Source: Knoellia aerolata DSM 18566 (GTDB lineage Bacteria; Actinomycetota; Actinomycetes; Actinomycetales; Dermatophilaceae). Taken from it: 64,000 bases of DNA. The stretch lies in NCBI RefSeq assembly GCF_000768695.1, contig NZ_AVPL01000001.1, positions 174,618-238,617 on the forward strand. Reading direction: 5' to 3'. The translations under genes were made by a program, and so were the position numbers. This document shows, piece by piece, positions 43,223-51,932 of this stretch (its first letter is position 1; the number at the start of each line of letters is the position of its first letter). The notes below the pieces were generated by a model. That model searched no databases. It was given only the letters and a program-made list of their open reading frames with translations, and was not told the DNA's origin.

Positions 43223-43341
43223 GTGACCTCCAGGGTCGGTCGAGGTGTGGCAGGGGAGGCAAGGGTCGTGCGAAGGCCGGGACGAGCCCGGCTTCGCGGA
43301 CGCTACCGCCCGTCAGGTACCGCGGGGGCGGAATCGCCGAA

Positions 43342-44502
43342 TCAGAGCGCTTCCGAGATGGAGGCCGGGCCCATGAGGCTGTCGGGGCCGGTGTCGAGGT
43401 CGCCCGCCTCGGTCGCGGTCGCCGTGACGGCGTGCCGTTCGATCTCGCCCGAGGCGATCTGCTCGGTCCAGTGGCAGGCGACCCTCTGGCTGGGGTTCAC
43501 GCCCGCGATCTCGGGCACGCGCAGCACCGGGCGCTCGGTCTCGCACTTCGTCTCCTGCCGCCAGGGGCAGCGGGTGTGGAAGCGGCACCCGGTCGGCGGG
43601 TTCGACGGGGACGGGAGGTCGCCGGTGAGCAGGATCTGCTCGCGCCGGTCCTCGATGACCGGGTCGGGGACCGGCACGGCCGACATGAGGGCCCGCGTGT
43701 AGGGGTGCAGCGGAGCCGCGTAGAGGTCGTCCGCCTCCGCCTCCTCCACGAGGGCGCCGAGGTACATGACCCCGATGCGGTCGCTGATGTGACGCACCAC
43801 GGCCAGGTCGTGGGCGACGACGAGGTAGGTGAGGCCGAACTCCTCCTGGAGGTCCTCGAGGAGGTTGATGACCTGCGCCTGCACGGAGACGTCGAGGGCG
43901 GAGACGGGCTCGTCGGCGACGATGAGCTTGGGGTTGACCGACAGGGCCCGGGCGATGCCGATGCGCTGGCGCTGGCCGCCGGAGAACTCGTGGGGGTACT
44001 TCGCGAGCGCTGCCTCGGGCAGCCCGACCGCCTCGAGCAGCTCGACGAGCCGGGGCCGGGCCTCCTTGGCGTTCTTCGCGATGCCGTGCGCCTTCATCCC
44101 CTCGAAGAGGAGCGACTCGACGGACTGGCGCGGGTCCAGGCTCGACAGCGGGTCCTGGAAGACCATCTGGATGTCCTGGCGCTTGCGTCGCAGCTCCTCG
44201 CCCTCGAGCGTGGCGATGTCGATGCCGTCGAAGATGACCGAGCCGTCGGTGGGTGGCTCGAGCTTGAGGATGGCCCGGCCCAGCGTCGACTTGCCGCAGC
44301 CGGACTCGCCGACGAGGCCGTAGGTCTCGCCGCGACGGATCTTGAGGTCCACGCCGTCCACGGCGTACACGTGGCCGATCGTCTTGTCGAAGATGACGCC
44401 CCGCTTGATGGGGAAGTGGACCTTGATGCCGCGCGCCTCGACGAGGACGTCACCGTCGGGTGCCGTCCCCTCGACGGTGGGGGTGGTCGTCTGCTCGCTC
44501 AT
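43342..44502 (-). CDS. Peptide ABC transporter ATP-binding protein (DppF/OppF type)
   Basis: The 386-residue ATPase has [22 protein letters not shown], Walker [15 protein letters not shown], signature [15 protein letters not shown] and Walker [13 protein letters not shown]. It has the C-terminal oligopeptide-transporter extension with [20 protein letters not shown], whose Cys residues can hold an Fe-S cluster in homologues. It energises dipeptide/oligopeptide import with DppD. ATG at 44502 has GGAGGAG 5 bases ahead and overlaps the DppD stop. This is the last gene of a five-gene operon; a tail of about 40 residues ([19 protein letters not shown]) extends past the family core. Confidence 0.92.
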   Translation of the reverse strand: MSEQTTTPTVEGTAPDGDVLVEARGIKVHFPIKRGVIFDKTIGHVYAVDGVDLKIRRGETYGLVGESGCGKSTLGRAILKLEPPTDGSVIFDGIDIATLEGEELRRKRQDIQMVFQDPLSSLDPRQSVESLLFEGMKAHGIAKNAKEARPRLVELLEAVGLPEAALAKYPHEFSGGQRQRIGIARALSVNPKLIVADEPVSALDVSVQAQVINLLEDLQEEFGLTYLVVAHDLAVVRHISDRIGVMYLGALVEEAEADDLYAAPLHPYTRALMSAVPVPDPVIEDRREQILLTGDLPSPSNPPTGCRFHTRCPWRQETKCETERPVLRVPEIAGVNPSQRVACHWTEQIASGEIERHAVTATATEAGDLDTGPDSLMGPASISEAL

Positions 44503-45530
44503 CGGGACTCCTCCACGGGGTTGTGGCAGCGCAGCGGTCGGCCCTCGTGCGGGACGAGCTCCGGCATGACGCGGGTGCACACCTCGATCGGCTGCGAGCA
44601 GCGCGGCGCGAACGCGCAGGCGTGCGTCCACGGCAGGTTGTCCGCCACCGACCCCGGGATCGGGGTGAGCCGCTGGCCGCGGGGGGCGTCCAGCCGGGGG
44701 ATCGAGGCGAGCAGCCCGTGGGTGTACGGGTGCCGCGGCTGCGCGAACAGCTCGTGCCGCTCGCCCCGTTCGACGATCCGGCCGCCGTAGAGGACGTTGA
44801 CCTCGTCGCAGAGGCCGGCGACGACGCCGAGGTCGTGGGTGATCATCACCAGCGCCGTCCCGGTGTCCTGCACGAGCTCCTTGAGCAGGGCGAGGATCTG
44901 GGCCTGGATCGTCACGTCGAGGGCCGTCGTCGGCTCGTCGGCGATGAGCAGGCGCGGCTGGCAGGCCAGGGCGATCGCGATGAGGGCGCGCTGACGCATA
45001 CCGCCGGACAGCTGGTGCGGGTAGTCGGTGAGCCGGCGGTCGGGGTCGGGGATGCCGACCCGGTCGAGCAGGTCGCGGGCGACGGGGGTGGCCGCCTTGC
45101 GGGACATGCCGCGGTGGCGCTCGAGGACCTCGGTGACCTGGAGCCCGATCGGGATGACCGGGTTGAGCGAGGACAGCGGGTCCTGGAACACCATGGCGAT
45201 GTCCTTGCCGCGCTTGTCCCTCATCTGCTGGTCCGACAGCGTGAGCAGGTCGGTCCCGTCGTAGCTCACCGTCCCCGAGACCCGGTTGCCGCGCGCGGGA
45301 AGCAGGCCCATGATCGCGAGCGAGGTGACCGACTTGCCGCAGCCGGACTCGCCGACGAGGCCGACGGTCTGGCCGGGGTGGACGTCGAAGCTGACGCCCT
45401 GGACGGCCTCGAACGGCTCCTGCCCCTGGCGCTGGAAGGTCACGCGCAGGTCCCGCACGGAGAGCAGGGGCTCGGAGGAGCCGGTCCTGCCGTGCGGGTG
45501 GGTGGAGGGTGACGTGCTGGTGCTGGTCAT
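44499..45530 (-). CDS. Peptide ABC transporter ATP-binding protein (DppD/OppD type)
   Basis: The 343-residue partner ATPase has Walker [22 protein letters not shown], signature [15 protein letters not shown], Walker [17 protein letters not shown] and the H-loop [12 protein letters not shown]. The C-terminal Cys-containing domain includes [24 protein letters not shown], a perfect anti-SD match, lies over the DppC stop, 7 bases before ATG at 45530, so its translation follows DppC closely. The Ser/Thr-rich first 18 residues are poorly conserved. Overlaps dppF in ATGA. Confidence 0.93.
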   Translation of the reverse strand: MTSTSTSPSTHPHGRTGSSEPLLSVRDLRVTFQRQGQEPFEAVQGVSFDVHPGQTVGLVGESGCGKSVTSLAIMGLLPARGNRVSGTVSYDGTDLLTLSDQQMRDKRGKDIAMVFQDPLSSLNPVIPIGLQVTEVLERHRGMSRKAATPVARDLLDRVGIPDPDRRLTDYPHQLSGGMRQRALIAIALACQPRLLIADEPTTALDVTIQAQILALLKELVQDTGTALVMITHDLGVVAGLCDEVNVLYGGRIVERGERHELFAQPRHPYTHGLLASIPRLDAPRGQRLTPIPGSVADNLPWTHACAFAPRCSQPIEVCTRVMPELVPHEGRPLRCHNPVEESR

Positions 45531-45537
45531 CTCCGGG

Positions 45538-46548
45538 TCACCTCCGGCTCTTGGGGTCGAGGGCCTCGCGCAGGGACTCGCCCATGAGCGTGAACCCGAG
45601 GGCGACGATGATGATGCAGATCGCCGGGTAGAACGCGAGGTGCGGGTAGTCCTGGATGAGGCGCTGGGCCTCGCCGAGCATCTGCCCCCACTCCGGCTGG
45701 CGGTCGTCGGAGTTGCCGAGGCCGAGGAAGGAGAGACCGGCGGCGTCGATGATCGACGTCGCGAGGACGAGGGTCGACTGCACGATGACCGGTCCCAGCG
45801 AGTTCGGCAGCATGTGCCGGAAGATGATGGCCTGTGGCTTCACCCCGAGCGCCCGGGCGGCCAGGACGTGGTCGCTCGAGCGCTGGGCCAGCATGGAGCC
45901 GCGCAGCAGGCGGGCGAAGATCGGCACCTGCACGGTGGCGATGGCGATGATCACCGTCCACTGCGAGGGCCTGGGGGCAAGCGCCGCGATCGAGACCGCG
46001 AGCAGCAGGGAGGGGATCGAGAGCATGACGTCGACGACCCGCATCACGACCGAGTCGACCCACCCGCCGAGCGCGCCGGCAAGGGTCCCGAGGACGAGGC
46101 CACCGGTGAGGCCGAAGATCGTCGCGAAGACACCCACGATGAGCGTCTGACGGGCCCCGACGAGCAGCCGGGAGAGCAGGTCGCGGCCGAACTCGTCGGA
46201 TCCGAGCGGGAAACCGTCCCGCGGCCCGGGGATGGCGCCCGGCCTCAGGTCGTCCAGCAGCTCGGGGATCCGCTTGCTGGCGTCGTGGGGCGCGATCCAC
46301 GGTGCCACGAGGGCGAGCACGACGAAGACGAGCGTGATGGCGGCTCCGAGGAGGAAGACCGGGTTGCGGCGCAGCCGAGCCCAGGCACTCGCGATGAGCG
46401 AGACACCGCCGGTGTCCCCGACCTTGCCGGCCGCGCTGACGTGGACGTCCTTGACCGCGGTCGCGGTCCCGCCGCCGGCAGTTGCGGCGAGAGAGTCGAT
46501 GCGGTTCTTCTTCGCGCTGGGGCGCGGATCCATGGGGGAGGGGGTCAT
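45538..46548 (-). CDS. Peptide ABC transporter permease (DppC type)
   Basis: The 336-residue protein has a non-conserved cytosolic start of about 50 residues, then SAWARLRRNPVFLLGAAITLVFVVLALVAPWIAPHD and five further hydrophobic helices. The permease EAA loop is in AARALGVKPQAIIFRHMLPN. DEFGRDLLSRLLVGARQTL is the DppC-type signature. I chose ATG at 46548 because GAGGTGA lies 5 bases before it, over the dppB stop; a GTG at 46557 would add three residues. It pairs with DppB to form the channel. Confidence 0.93.
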   Translation of the reverse strand: MTPSPMDPRPSAKKNRIDSLAATAGGGTATAVKDVHVSAAGKVGDTGGVSLIASAWARLRRNPVFLLGAAITLVFVVLALVAPWIAPHDASKRIPELLDDLRPGAIPGPRDGFPLGSDEFGRDLLSRLLVGARQTLIVGVFATIFGLTGGLVLGTLAGALGGWVDSVVMRVVDVMLSIPSLLLAVSIAALAPRPSQWTVIIAIATVQVPIFARLLRGSMLAQRSSDHVLAARALGVKPQAIIFRHMLPNSLGPVIVQSTLVLATSIIDAAGLSFLGLGNSDDRQPEWGQMLGEAQRLIQDYPHLAFYPAICIIIVALGFTLMGESLREALDPKSRR

Positions 46549-46553
46549 CCCGG

Positions 46554-47564
46554 TCACCTCGTCCGGACTCGGGGGTCGATCACGGCGTACATGATGTCGA
46601 CCAGCAGGTTGACGAGCACGTAGACGGCGGCCGCGGCGAGGATGATGACCTGCAGCACCGGATAGTCACGCCGGCTGAACGAGAGCGCCAAGGCCTCACC
46701 GATGCCACCCCACGAGAAGACGGCCTCGGTGAGGACGGCGCCGCCCAGGAGTGCACCGATCTGCAGTCCGATCGTCGTCGTCACGGGCAGCATCGCGTTG
46801 CGCAGGACGTGGCGGCCCCGGATGACCCGGTTGGTCAGACCCTTCGACTCGGCCGTGCGGATGTAGTCCTCGTCGAGCACCTCGAGGACCGATGCGCGGG
46901 TGATCCTGAAGATCACCGCGAAGGGGATGCTCGCCAGCGCCACCGCAGGCAGCACGAGGTGCTTGAGCGCGTTCACCGAGGCGTCGAACTCGCGGGTGAG
47001 CAGGCCGTCGATGACGAAGAACCCGGTGACCCGGGTGGCATCGAGGCTGCCGTCCTGGCGGCCCGACACGGGCAGCCAGCCGAGCTTGATCGCGAAGACG
47101 TACTTGAGCAGGAACGCGAGGAAGAAGACGGGGACCGCGACGCCGACGAGGGAGAAGACCACCGACGCGTTGTCGAGGAAGCTCGCCCGGCGCCGGGCGG
47201 CGACGTATCCCATCGGGATTCCGAGGGCGACCGCGATGAGCATCGCGAAGAAGCTGAGCTCGATCGTCGCCGGGAAGCGCTGCAGGAAGATGTCGAGGGC
47301 GTCGGTCCCGGGAAGGACGCTCGTCGAGGGACCGAAGTCGCCCTGGAGAACGCGTCCCACGAACTTGCCGTACTGGACCCAGACGGGCTCGTCGAGACCG
47401 AAGGCCTTCTCCATCGCCGCGCGTGTGGCCGGCGTCGCCCGCTCACCGAGGATCGCGGAGACCGTCCCGCCGGGGAGGGAGCGCAACCACAGGAACAACA
47501 ACAACGACAGCACAACGAGGACGCCGACCATCTGTACCAGGCGCCTGATGATGAACCTCAGCAC
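46554..47564 (-). CDS. Peptide ABC transporter permease (DppB type)
   Basis: The 336-residue protein starts LRFIIRRLVQMVGVLVVLSLLLF, the DppB/OppB signature helix, and has a large periplasmic loop. The family motif GLDEPVWVQYGKFVGRVLQGDFG and the EAA loop TAESKGLTNRVIRGRHVLRN are also present. AAGGAGG lies 6 bases before the GTG at 47564. A strong hairpin separates it from the binding-protein gene. It forms a heterodimeric pore with DppC. Confidence 0.93.
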   Translation of the reverse strand: MLRFIIRRLVQMVGVLVVLSLLLFLWLRSLPGGTVSAILGERATPATRAAMEKAFGLDEPVWVQYGKFVGRVLQGDFGPSTSVLPGTDALDIFLQRFPATIELSFFAMLIAVALGIPMGYVAARRRASFLDNASVVFSLVGVAVPVFFLAFLLKYVFAIKLGWLPVSGRQDGSLDATRVTGFFVIDGLLTREFDASVNALKHLVLPAVALASIPFAVIFRITRASVLEVLDEDYIRTAESKGLTNRVIRGRHVLRNAMLPVTTTIGLQIGALLGGAVLTEAVFSWGGIGEALALSFSRRDYPVLQVIILAAAAVYVLVNLLVDIMYAVIDPRVRTR

Positions 47565-47587
47565 GCGATCCTCCTTCGGTCATGGCG

Positions 47588-47623
47588 GTGGCCGTCCCGG
47601 CGATCCTTCGCCGGGACGGCCAC
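47588..47623 (-). terminator. Intercistronic stem-loop between peptide-binding protein and permease genes
   Basis: Arms 47588-47603 and 47608-47623 are perfect 16-base reverse complements with a 4-base loop. It sits 27 bases after the binding-protein stop, the same place as the hairpin in the amino-acid transporter operon (16929-16978). Partial termination would lower permease relative to binding protein. Confidence 0.8.
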
Positions 47624-47650
47624 CTCGTCAACGGGCAGTTACCTCAGGGG

Positions 47651-49330
47651 TCACTTGCCGCCGACGGTCACGCCACTGAACTCCTCCGCGGTGAGCGGCG
47701 AGGGCACGACGCCCTCGACGTCCTCACCGACGACGAGCGCCGGCGGGGAGTGGCTGATCGCGAGGGCCGGGAGGTACTCCTCCTGGATCTGGCGGTTCAG
47801 CTCCTCATAGGCCTTGGTGCGCTCCGCCTCGTCGACGATCGCGTCCGCCTTGGCGAGGTCGCCGGCGAGCTTGGTGCCGAACGAGTGCTTGGCCAGACCG
47901 AAGTTGTTCGCGTCGAGGCTGCCGAAGAAGGTGCCGATGAAGTTGTGCGGTGAGTCGTAGTCGCCGGTCCACCCGAGGAGGAAGGCGTCGAACGCGTTCG
48001 CGTCGACCCCGTCGAGGTAACCACCGTTCCACGGCTTGGTGACGACGTTGACCTTGATGCCGGCGGCCTCGAGGTCGCCCGCCATGGCCTGGTAGAGCTT
48101 CTGCGGGTTCGGCATGTACGGACGCGTGACCTCGGACGGATACGCGAAGTTGAGCGTCAGCCCACCGGCCGCCGCGATGGCTGCCTTGGCCGCCGCCGGG
48201 TCGTACTTCTCGGCCTCCAGCGACTTGTTGTAGCCGCTCACGGTGTCGGGCATCATCTGCGTCGCGACCTTGGCGCCCTCGGGGAGCTGGGTCTTGACGA
48301 GCTCGTCGCGGTTGATGGCCTGGTAGATGGCCTTGCGGACCTTGAGGTCGGTGAGCTTGGCGTTCTTGGTCGGGTTGAGGCCCAGGTAGAACACGTTGAA
48401 CGCCGGACGGATCTCGACCTTGTTGCCCGCGGTCTCCAGACCCTTCCAGTCGGCCGGGTTCGGCAGGTCGTAGCCGTTGATGCTCTTGGCCTCGAGCTCC
48501 TGGCGACGGGTGCTCTCGTCGGGGATGATCTTGAAGACGACCTTGGCGTTCTTGGCCTTCTCGCCCCAGTAGTCGTCGTTGCGCACGAGCGAGACCGTCT
48601 TGTTGGCCTCGTCGTACTTCTCGAGCTTGTAGGGGCCGGTGCCGACGCCCGCCTTGGAGTAGGCGGGGTAGATGAAGCCCTCGCCCTGGGCGACGACCTC
48701 GTTGGCCTTGCCGGCGTCCATCGCCTTGGGCGACTGCATGGAGAGCGAGTCGAGCGAGAGGAAGACGGGGAAGCCGGACGTGGGGCGGGTCACGGAGAGG
48801 ACCACGGTCTTCTCGTCCTTGGCCTCGCAGCCCTTGTAGAGCGACTCCGCGGCCTTGGCCTTGAAGGCGCCGAAGGTGCCGGACCAGTACTCGGCGGCCA
48901 CCTGGCCGGCCGGGTTCTGGTCGAACATCCGCTCGAAGTTCTTGCACACGGCGTCCGCGTTGAACGGCTCACCGTCGTGGAACTTCACGCCCTCGCGCAG
49001 GGTGAAGGTCCAGTTGGTCCCGGAGGCGTCCGGCTCCCACTTCTCGGCGAGCTCGGGTTCGATCTCGGCGCTGCCGGCCTTGATGCCGACGAGCCCCTCG
49101 AACATCTGACGGGTGACCCGGAAGGTCTCGCCGTCGGTGGCGTAGAAGGGGTCCATGACCTTGGGGGCGCCGGCGGCGCCGAAGGTGAAGGTGGACGTGC
49201 CCCCGTCGGAACCGGAGGTGGAACCCGTGTCCGACCCGGAGTCGTCACGGTCGGACTGGGCGCAGGCCGTCAGGGCCAGGGCCGCAACCGCCAGCACGGC
49301 GACCGGGGTCGCCTTGCGCTTGAACGTCAT
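47651..49330 (-). CDS. Peptide ABC transporter substrate-binding lipoprotein (family 5)
   Basis: The 559-residue protein has a lipoprotein signal, KRKATPVAVLAVAALALTACAQ, with lipobox LTAC (Cys about 22), then an Asp/Ser/Gly-rich linker. The SBP family 5 fold follows, with WTFTLREGVKFHDGEPFNADAV, the most conserved part. It captures peptides outside the membrane for the DppBCDF machinery. ATG at 49330 has GAGG 6 bases ahead. The likely -10 box TAGGGT lies at 49440-49445 (minus strand). In the leader, GGCATGG-TGTG-CCATGCC (49403-49420) can form a hairpin or operator. Confidence 0.92.
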   Translation of the reverse strand: MTFKRKATPVAVLAVAALALTACAQSDRDDSGSDTGSTSGSDGGTSTFTFGAAGAPKVMDPFYATDGETFRVTRQMFEGLVGIKAGSAEIEPELAEKWEPDASGTNWTFTLREGVKFHDGEPFNADAVCKNFERMFDQNPAGQVAAEYWSGTFGAFKAKAAESLYKGCEAKDEKTVVLSVTRPTSGFPVFLSLDSLSMQSPKAMDAGKANEVVAQGEGFIYPAYSKAGVGTGPYKLEKYDEANKTVSLVRNDDYWGEKAKNAKVVFKIIPDESTRRQELEAKSINGYDLPNPADWKGLETAGNKVEIRPAFNVFYLGLNPTKNAKLTDLKVRKAIYQAINRDELVKTQLPEGAKVATQMMPDTVSGYNKSLEAEKYDPAAAKAAIAAAGGLTLNFAYPSEVTRPYMPNPQKLYQAMAGDLEAAGIKVNVVTKPWNGGYLDGVDANAFDAFLLGWTGDYDSPHNFIGTFFGSLDANNFGLAKHSFGTKLAGDLAKADAIVDEAERTKAYEELNRQIQEEYLPALAISHSPPALVVGEDVEGVVPSPLTAEEFSGVTVGGK

Positions 49331-49402
49331 CGATACCTCGCTTGGATGTGCGAACCTCGAGAGCCACGGTTGACCCCCGAAGGGTGGAGCGACCGAGCCG
49401 CG

Positions 49403-49445
49403 GGCATGGTGTGCCATGCCGCGCTGCGTGGACGGGTTGACCCTA
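49403..49445 (-). promoter_or_regulatory. Promoter and dyad before the peptide-binding protein gene
   Basis: TAGGGT (49440-49445, minus strand) is a likely -10 box, leaving a leader of about 100 bases. Within it the dyad GGCATGG/CCATGCC at 49403-49420, with a 4-base spacer, is a candidate operator or RNA stem. Confidence 0.5.
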
Positions 49446-49523
49446 ACCACATTCGTCGGGATCAGTCCCGCGCACGGGCATTGTTTATCGGAGTGAGACC
49501 GACCGGTCAGGAGGACCTGCGGC

Positions 49524-49961
49524 GTGAGGACGGAACCGACGGACGCACCCATCGACGTGGTCGGTGCCGCGATCGTCGACGACCTCGCCGCGCCGACCCG
49601 CCTGCTGGCCGCCCGGCGCACCGAGCCCCCGGCCCTGGCGGGCGGCTGGGAGCTGCCCGGCGGGAAGGTCGACCCGGGGGAGAGCGCGGTGCAGGCCCTG
49701 CACCGCGAGGTGGCCGAGGAGCTCGGCGTCGAGGTGGCCCTGGGCGACGTGGTCCCGGGTCCGCTCGACGGCGGGCGGTGGCCGCTCGGTGGCGCCTACG
49801 CGATGACCGTCCACCTCGCCGTCGTGACGTCCGGGGTGCCGGCGCCGGTGGAGGACCACGACGCCCTGCGCTGGCTGGCTCGCGACGAGCTGTATGCCGT
49901 CGCGTGGCTGCCCGCGGACCTCCCGGTCGTCGAGGCGCTCGCCGCACGTTTTCGTCCCTGA
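49524..49961 (+). CDS. MutT-like Nudix hydrolase
   Basis: The 145-residue protein has the Nudix box [20 protein letters not shown] leading to [10 protein letters not shown], with the conserved REVAEE metal site. [16 protein letters not shown] before it matches MutT/CTP pyrophosphohydrolase-type enzymes that clean oxidised nucleotides such as 8-oxo-dGTP. GTG at 49524 has GGAGG 9 bases ahead. It is divergent from the peptide transporter and precedes typA by 25 bases, but typA seems to have its own start signal. Confidence 0.88.
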   Translation: MRTEPTDAPIDVVGAAIVDDLAAPTRLLAARRTEPPALAGGWELPGGKVDPGESAVQALHREVAEELGVEVALGDVVPGPLDGGRWPLGGAYAMTVHLAVVTSGVPAPVEDHDALRWLARDELYAVAWLPADLPVVEALAARFRP

Positions 49962-49986
49962 GCGAAATCCTGAGAGACTGGCGGTT

Positions 49987-51891
49987 ATGCCTATCACTAC
50001 TCGCGACGACATCCGAAACGTCGCCATCGTCGCGCACGTCGACCACGGGAAGACCACACTGGTCGACAAGATGCTCTGGGAGTCCGGTGCCTTCGAGGCC
50101 CGGGCCACCGTCGAGTCCACCGGCGAGCGCGTCATGGACTCCGGTGACCTCGAGCGCGAGAAGGGGATCACGATCCTCGCCAAGAACACGGCGGTCCACT
50201 ATGCCGGCAAGGCGGCGGTCGAGGCCGGCCTCGCCGACGGGCTCACCATCAACATCATCGACACCCCCGGTCACGCCGACTTCGGTGGCGAGGTCGAGCG
50301 TGGCCTGTCGATGGTCGACGGCGTCGTCCTGCTCGTCGACGCGTCCGAGGGGCCGCTGCCCCAGACCCGCTTCGTGCTGCGCAAGGCCCTGACCGCGCAC
50401 ATGCCCGTCATCCTGTGCATCAACAAGGTCGACCGTCCCGACTCCCGCATCCAGGAGGTCGTCGACGAGGTCTACGAGCTCTTCATGGACCTCGACGCGA
50501 CCGAGGCGCAGATCGAGTTCCCGATCGTCTACGCCTCCGCCAAGAACGGCCGCGCCTCGATGACGCGTCCCGACAACGGTGGACTGCCCGACGGTGAGGA
50601 CCTCACCGCTCTCTTCGCCACGATCATCGAGACGATCCCAGCACCGACCTACGACACCGACACGCCCCTGCAGGCGCACGTCACGAACCTCGACGCCTCC
50701 AACTTCCTCGGCCGTCTCGCGCTCCTGCGCGTCTTCAACGGTGAGATCAAGAAGGGCCAGCAGGTCGCCTGGTGCAAGCACGACGGCTCGATCGAGCGCG
50801 TCAAGATCACCGAGCTCCTCATGACCGAGGCCCTCGAGCGCAAGCCGCTCGAGGAGGGCAAGTCGGCCCGCCCCGGCGACATCATCGCCATCGCGGGCAT
50901 CCCCGACATCATGATCGGCGACACGATCGCCGACGCCGACAACCCCATCGCCCTCCCGATCATCACGGTCGACGAGCCGGCCATCTCGATGACGATCGGC
51001 ACCAACACCAGCCCCATGGTCGGCCGCGTCCGCGGCTCCAAGGTCACCGCCAGGATGGTCAAGGACCGCCTCGACAAGGAGCTCGTCGGCAATGTGTCGC
51101 TGCGCGTGCTGCCCACCGAGCGCCCCGACGCCTGGGAGGTCCAGGGTCGTGGTGAGCTCGCGCTCGCCATCCTCGTCGAGCAGATGAAGCGTGAGGGCTT
51201 CGAGCTCACCGTCGGCAAGCCGCAGGTGGTCACCCAGCAGATCGACGGCAAGCTGCACGAGCCGGTCGAGCGCCTCACCATCGACACCCCCGAGGAGTAC
51301 CTCGGTGCCATCACCCAGCTCCTCGCCGCGCGCAAGGGCCGGATGGAGCAGATGACCAACCACGGCACCGGCTGGGTGCGCATGGAGTTCCTCGTGCCCT
51401 CGCGCGGCCTCATCGGCTTCCGCACGCAGTTCCTCACGGACACCCGTGGCGCCGGCATCGCGCACCACGTCTTCGAGGCCTACGAGCCGTGGTTCGGGAC
51501 CATCACGACGCGCACGTCGGGGTCCCTCGTCGCCGACCGCACCGGCCCGGTCACCGCCTACTCGATGGTCAACCTCCAGGAGCGCGGCACGCTGTTCGTC
51601 GAGCCCGCGACCGAGGTCTACGAGGGCATGATCATCGGCGAGAACTCGCGTGCCGACGACATGGACGTCAACATCACCAAGGAGAAGAAGCTCACCAACG
51701 TGCGCGCCTCCTCCGCGGACAACTTCGAGAAGGTCGTCCCGCCCCGTCGCCTCACCCTCGAGCAGGCGCTGGAGTTCTGCCGCGAGGACGAGTGCGTCGA
51801 GGTCACGCCCGAGGCCGTCCGCATCCGCAAGGTCGAGCTCGACCAGACCGTCCGCGGCCGCACGGCGTCCCGCGCGCGCAACAAGTCCTGA
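49987..51891 (+). CDS. typA: Translational GTPase TypA/BipA
   Basis: TypA is a ribosome-binding GTPase of the EF-G type that helps 50S assembly and stress growth. The 634-residue protein has G1 AIVAHVDHGKTTLVDKML, G2 and G3 IIDTPGHADFGGEVERGLSM, G4 LCINKVDRPDSR, then EF-G-like beta-barrel and domain V-like regions, ending in the family-specific C-terminal domain (about 490-634) with LTNVRASSADNFEKVVPPR. Complete. ATG at 49987 has GAGACT 8 bases upstream, fitting a near-leaderless start; no Shine-Dalgarno site is seen. Confidence 0.96.
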   Translation: MPITTRDDIRNVAIVAHVDHGKTTLVDKMLWESGAFEARATVESTGERVMDSGDLEREKGITILAKNTAVHYAGKAAVEAGLADGLTINIIDTPGHADFGGEVERGLSMVDGVVLLVDASEGPLPQTRFVLRKALTAHMPVILCINKVDRPDSRIQEVVDEVYELFMDLDATEAQIEFPIVYASAKNGRASMTRPDNGGLPDGEDLTALFATIIETIPAPTYDTDTPLQAHVTNLDASNFLGRLALLRVFNGEIKKGQQVAWCKHDGSIERVKITELLMTEALERKPLEEGKSARPGDIIAIAGIPDIMIGDTIADADNPIALPIITVDEPAISMTIGTNTSPMVGRVRGSKVTARMVKDRLDKELVGNVSLRVLPTERPDAWEVQGRGELALAILVEQMKREGFELTVGKPQVVTQQIDGKLHEPVERLTIDTPEEYLGAITQLLAARKGRMEQMTNHGTGWVRMEFLVPSRGLIGFRTQFLTDTRGAGIAHHVFEAYEPWFGTITTRTSGSLVADRTGPVTAYSMVNLQERGTLFVEPATEVYEGMIIGENSRADDMDVNITKEKKLTNVRASSADNFEKVVPPRRLTLEQALEFCREDECVEVTPEAVRIRKVELDQTVRGRTASRARNKS

Positions 51892-51932
51892 GGCGCCGCG
51901 GCGTCCGCGCCCCTCGCCAGGAGGCTCACGCA

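Noticed and set aside
46548..46557. Peptide permease (DppC type) start at GTG 46557
   Set aside because: GAGGTGA is correctly spaced for ATG 46548 and mirrors the arrangement in front of the next gene.
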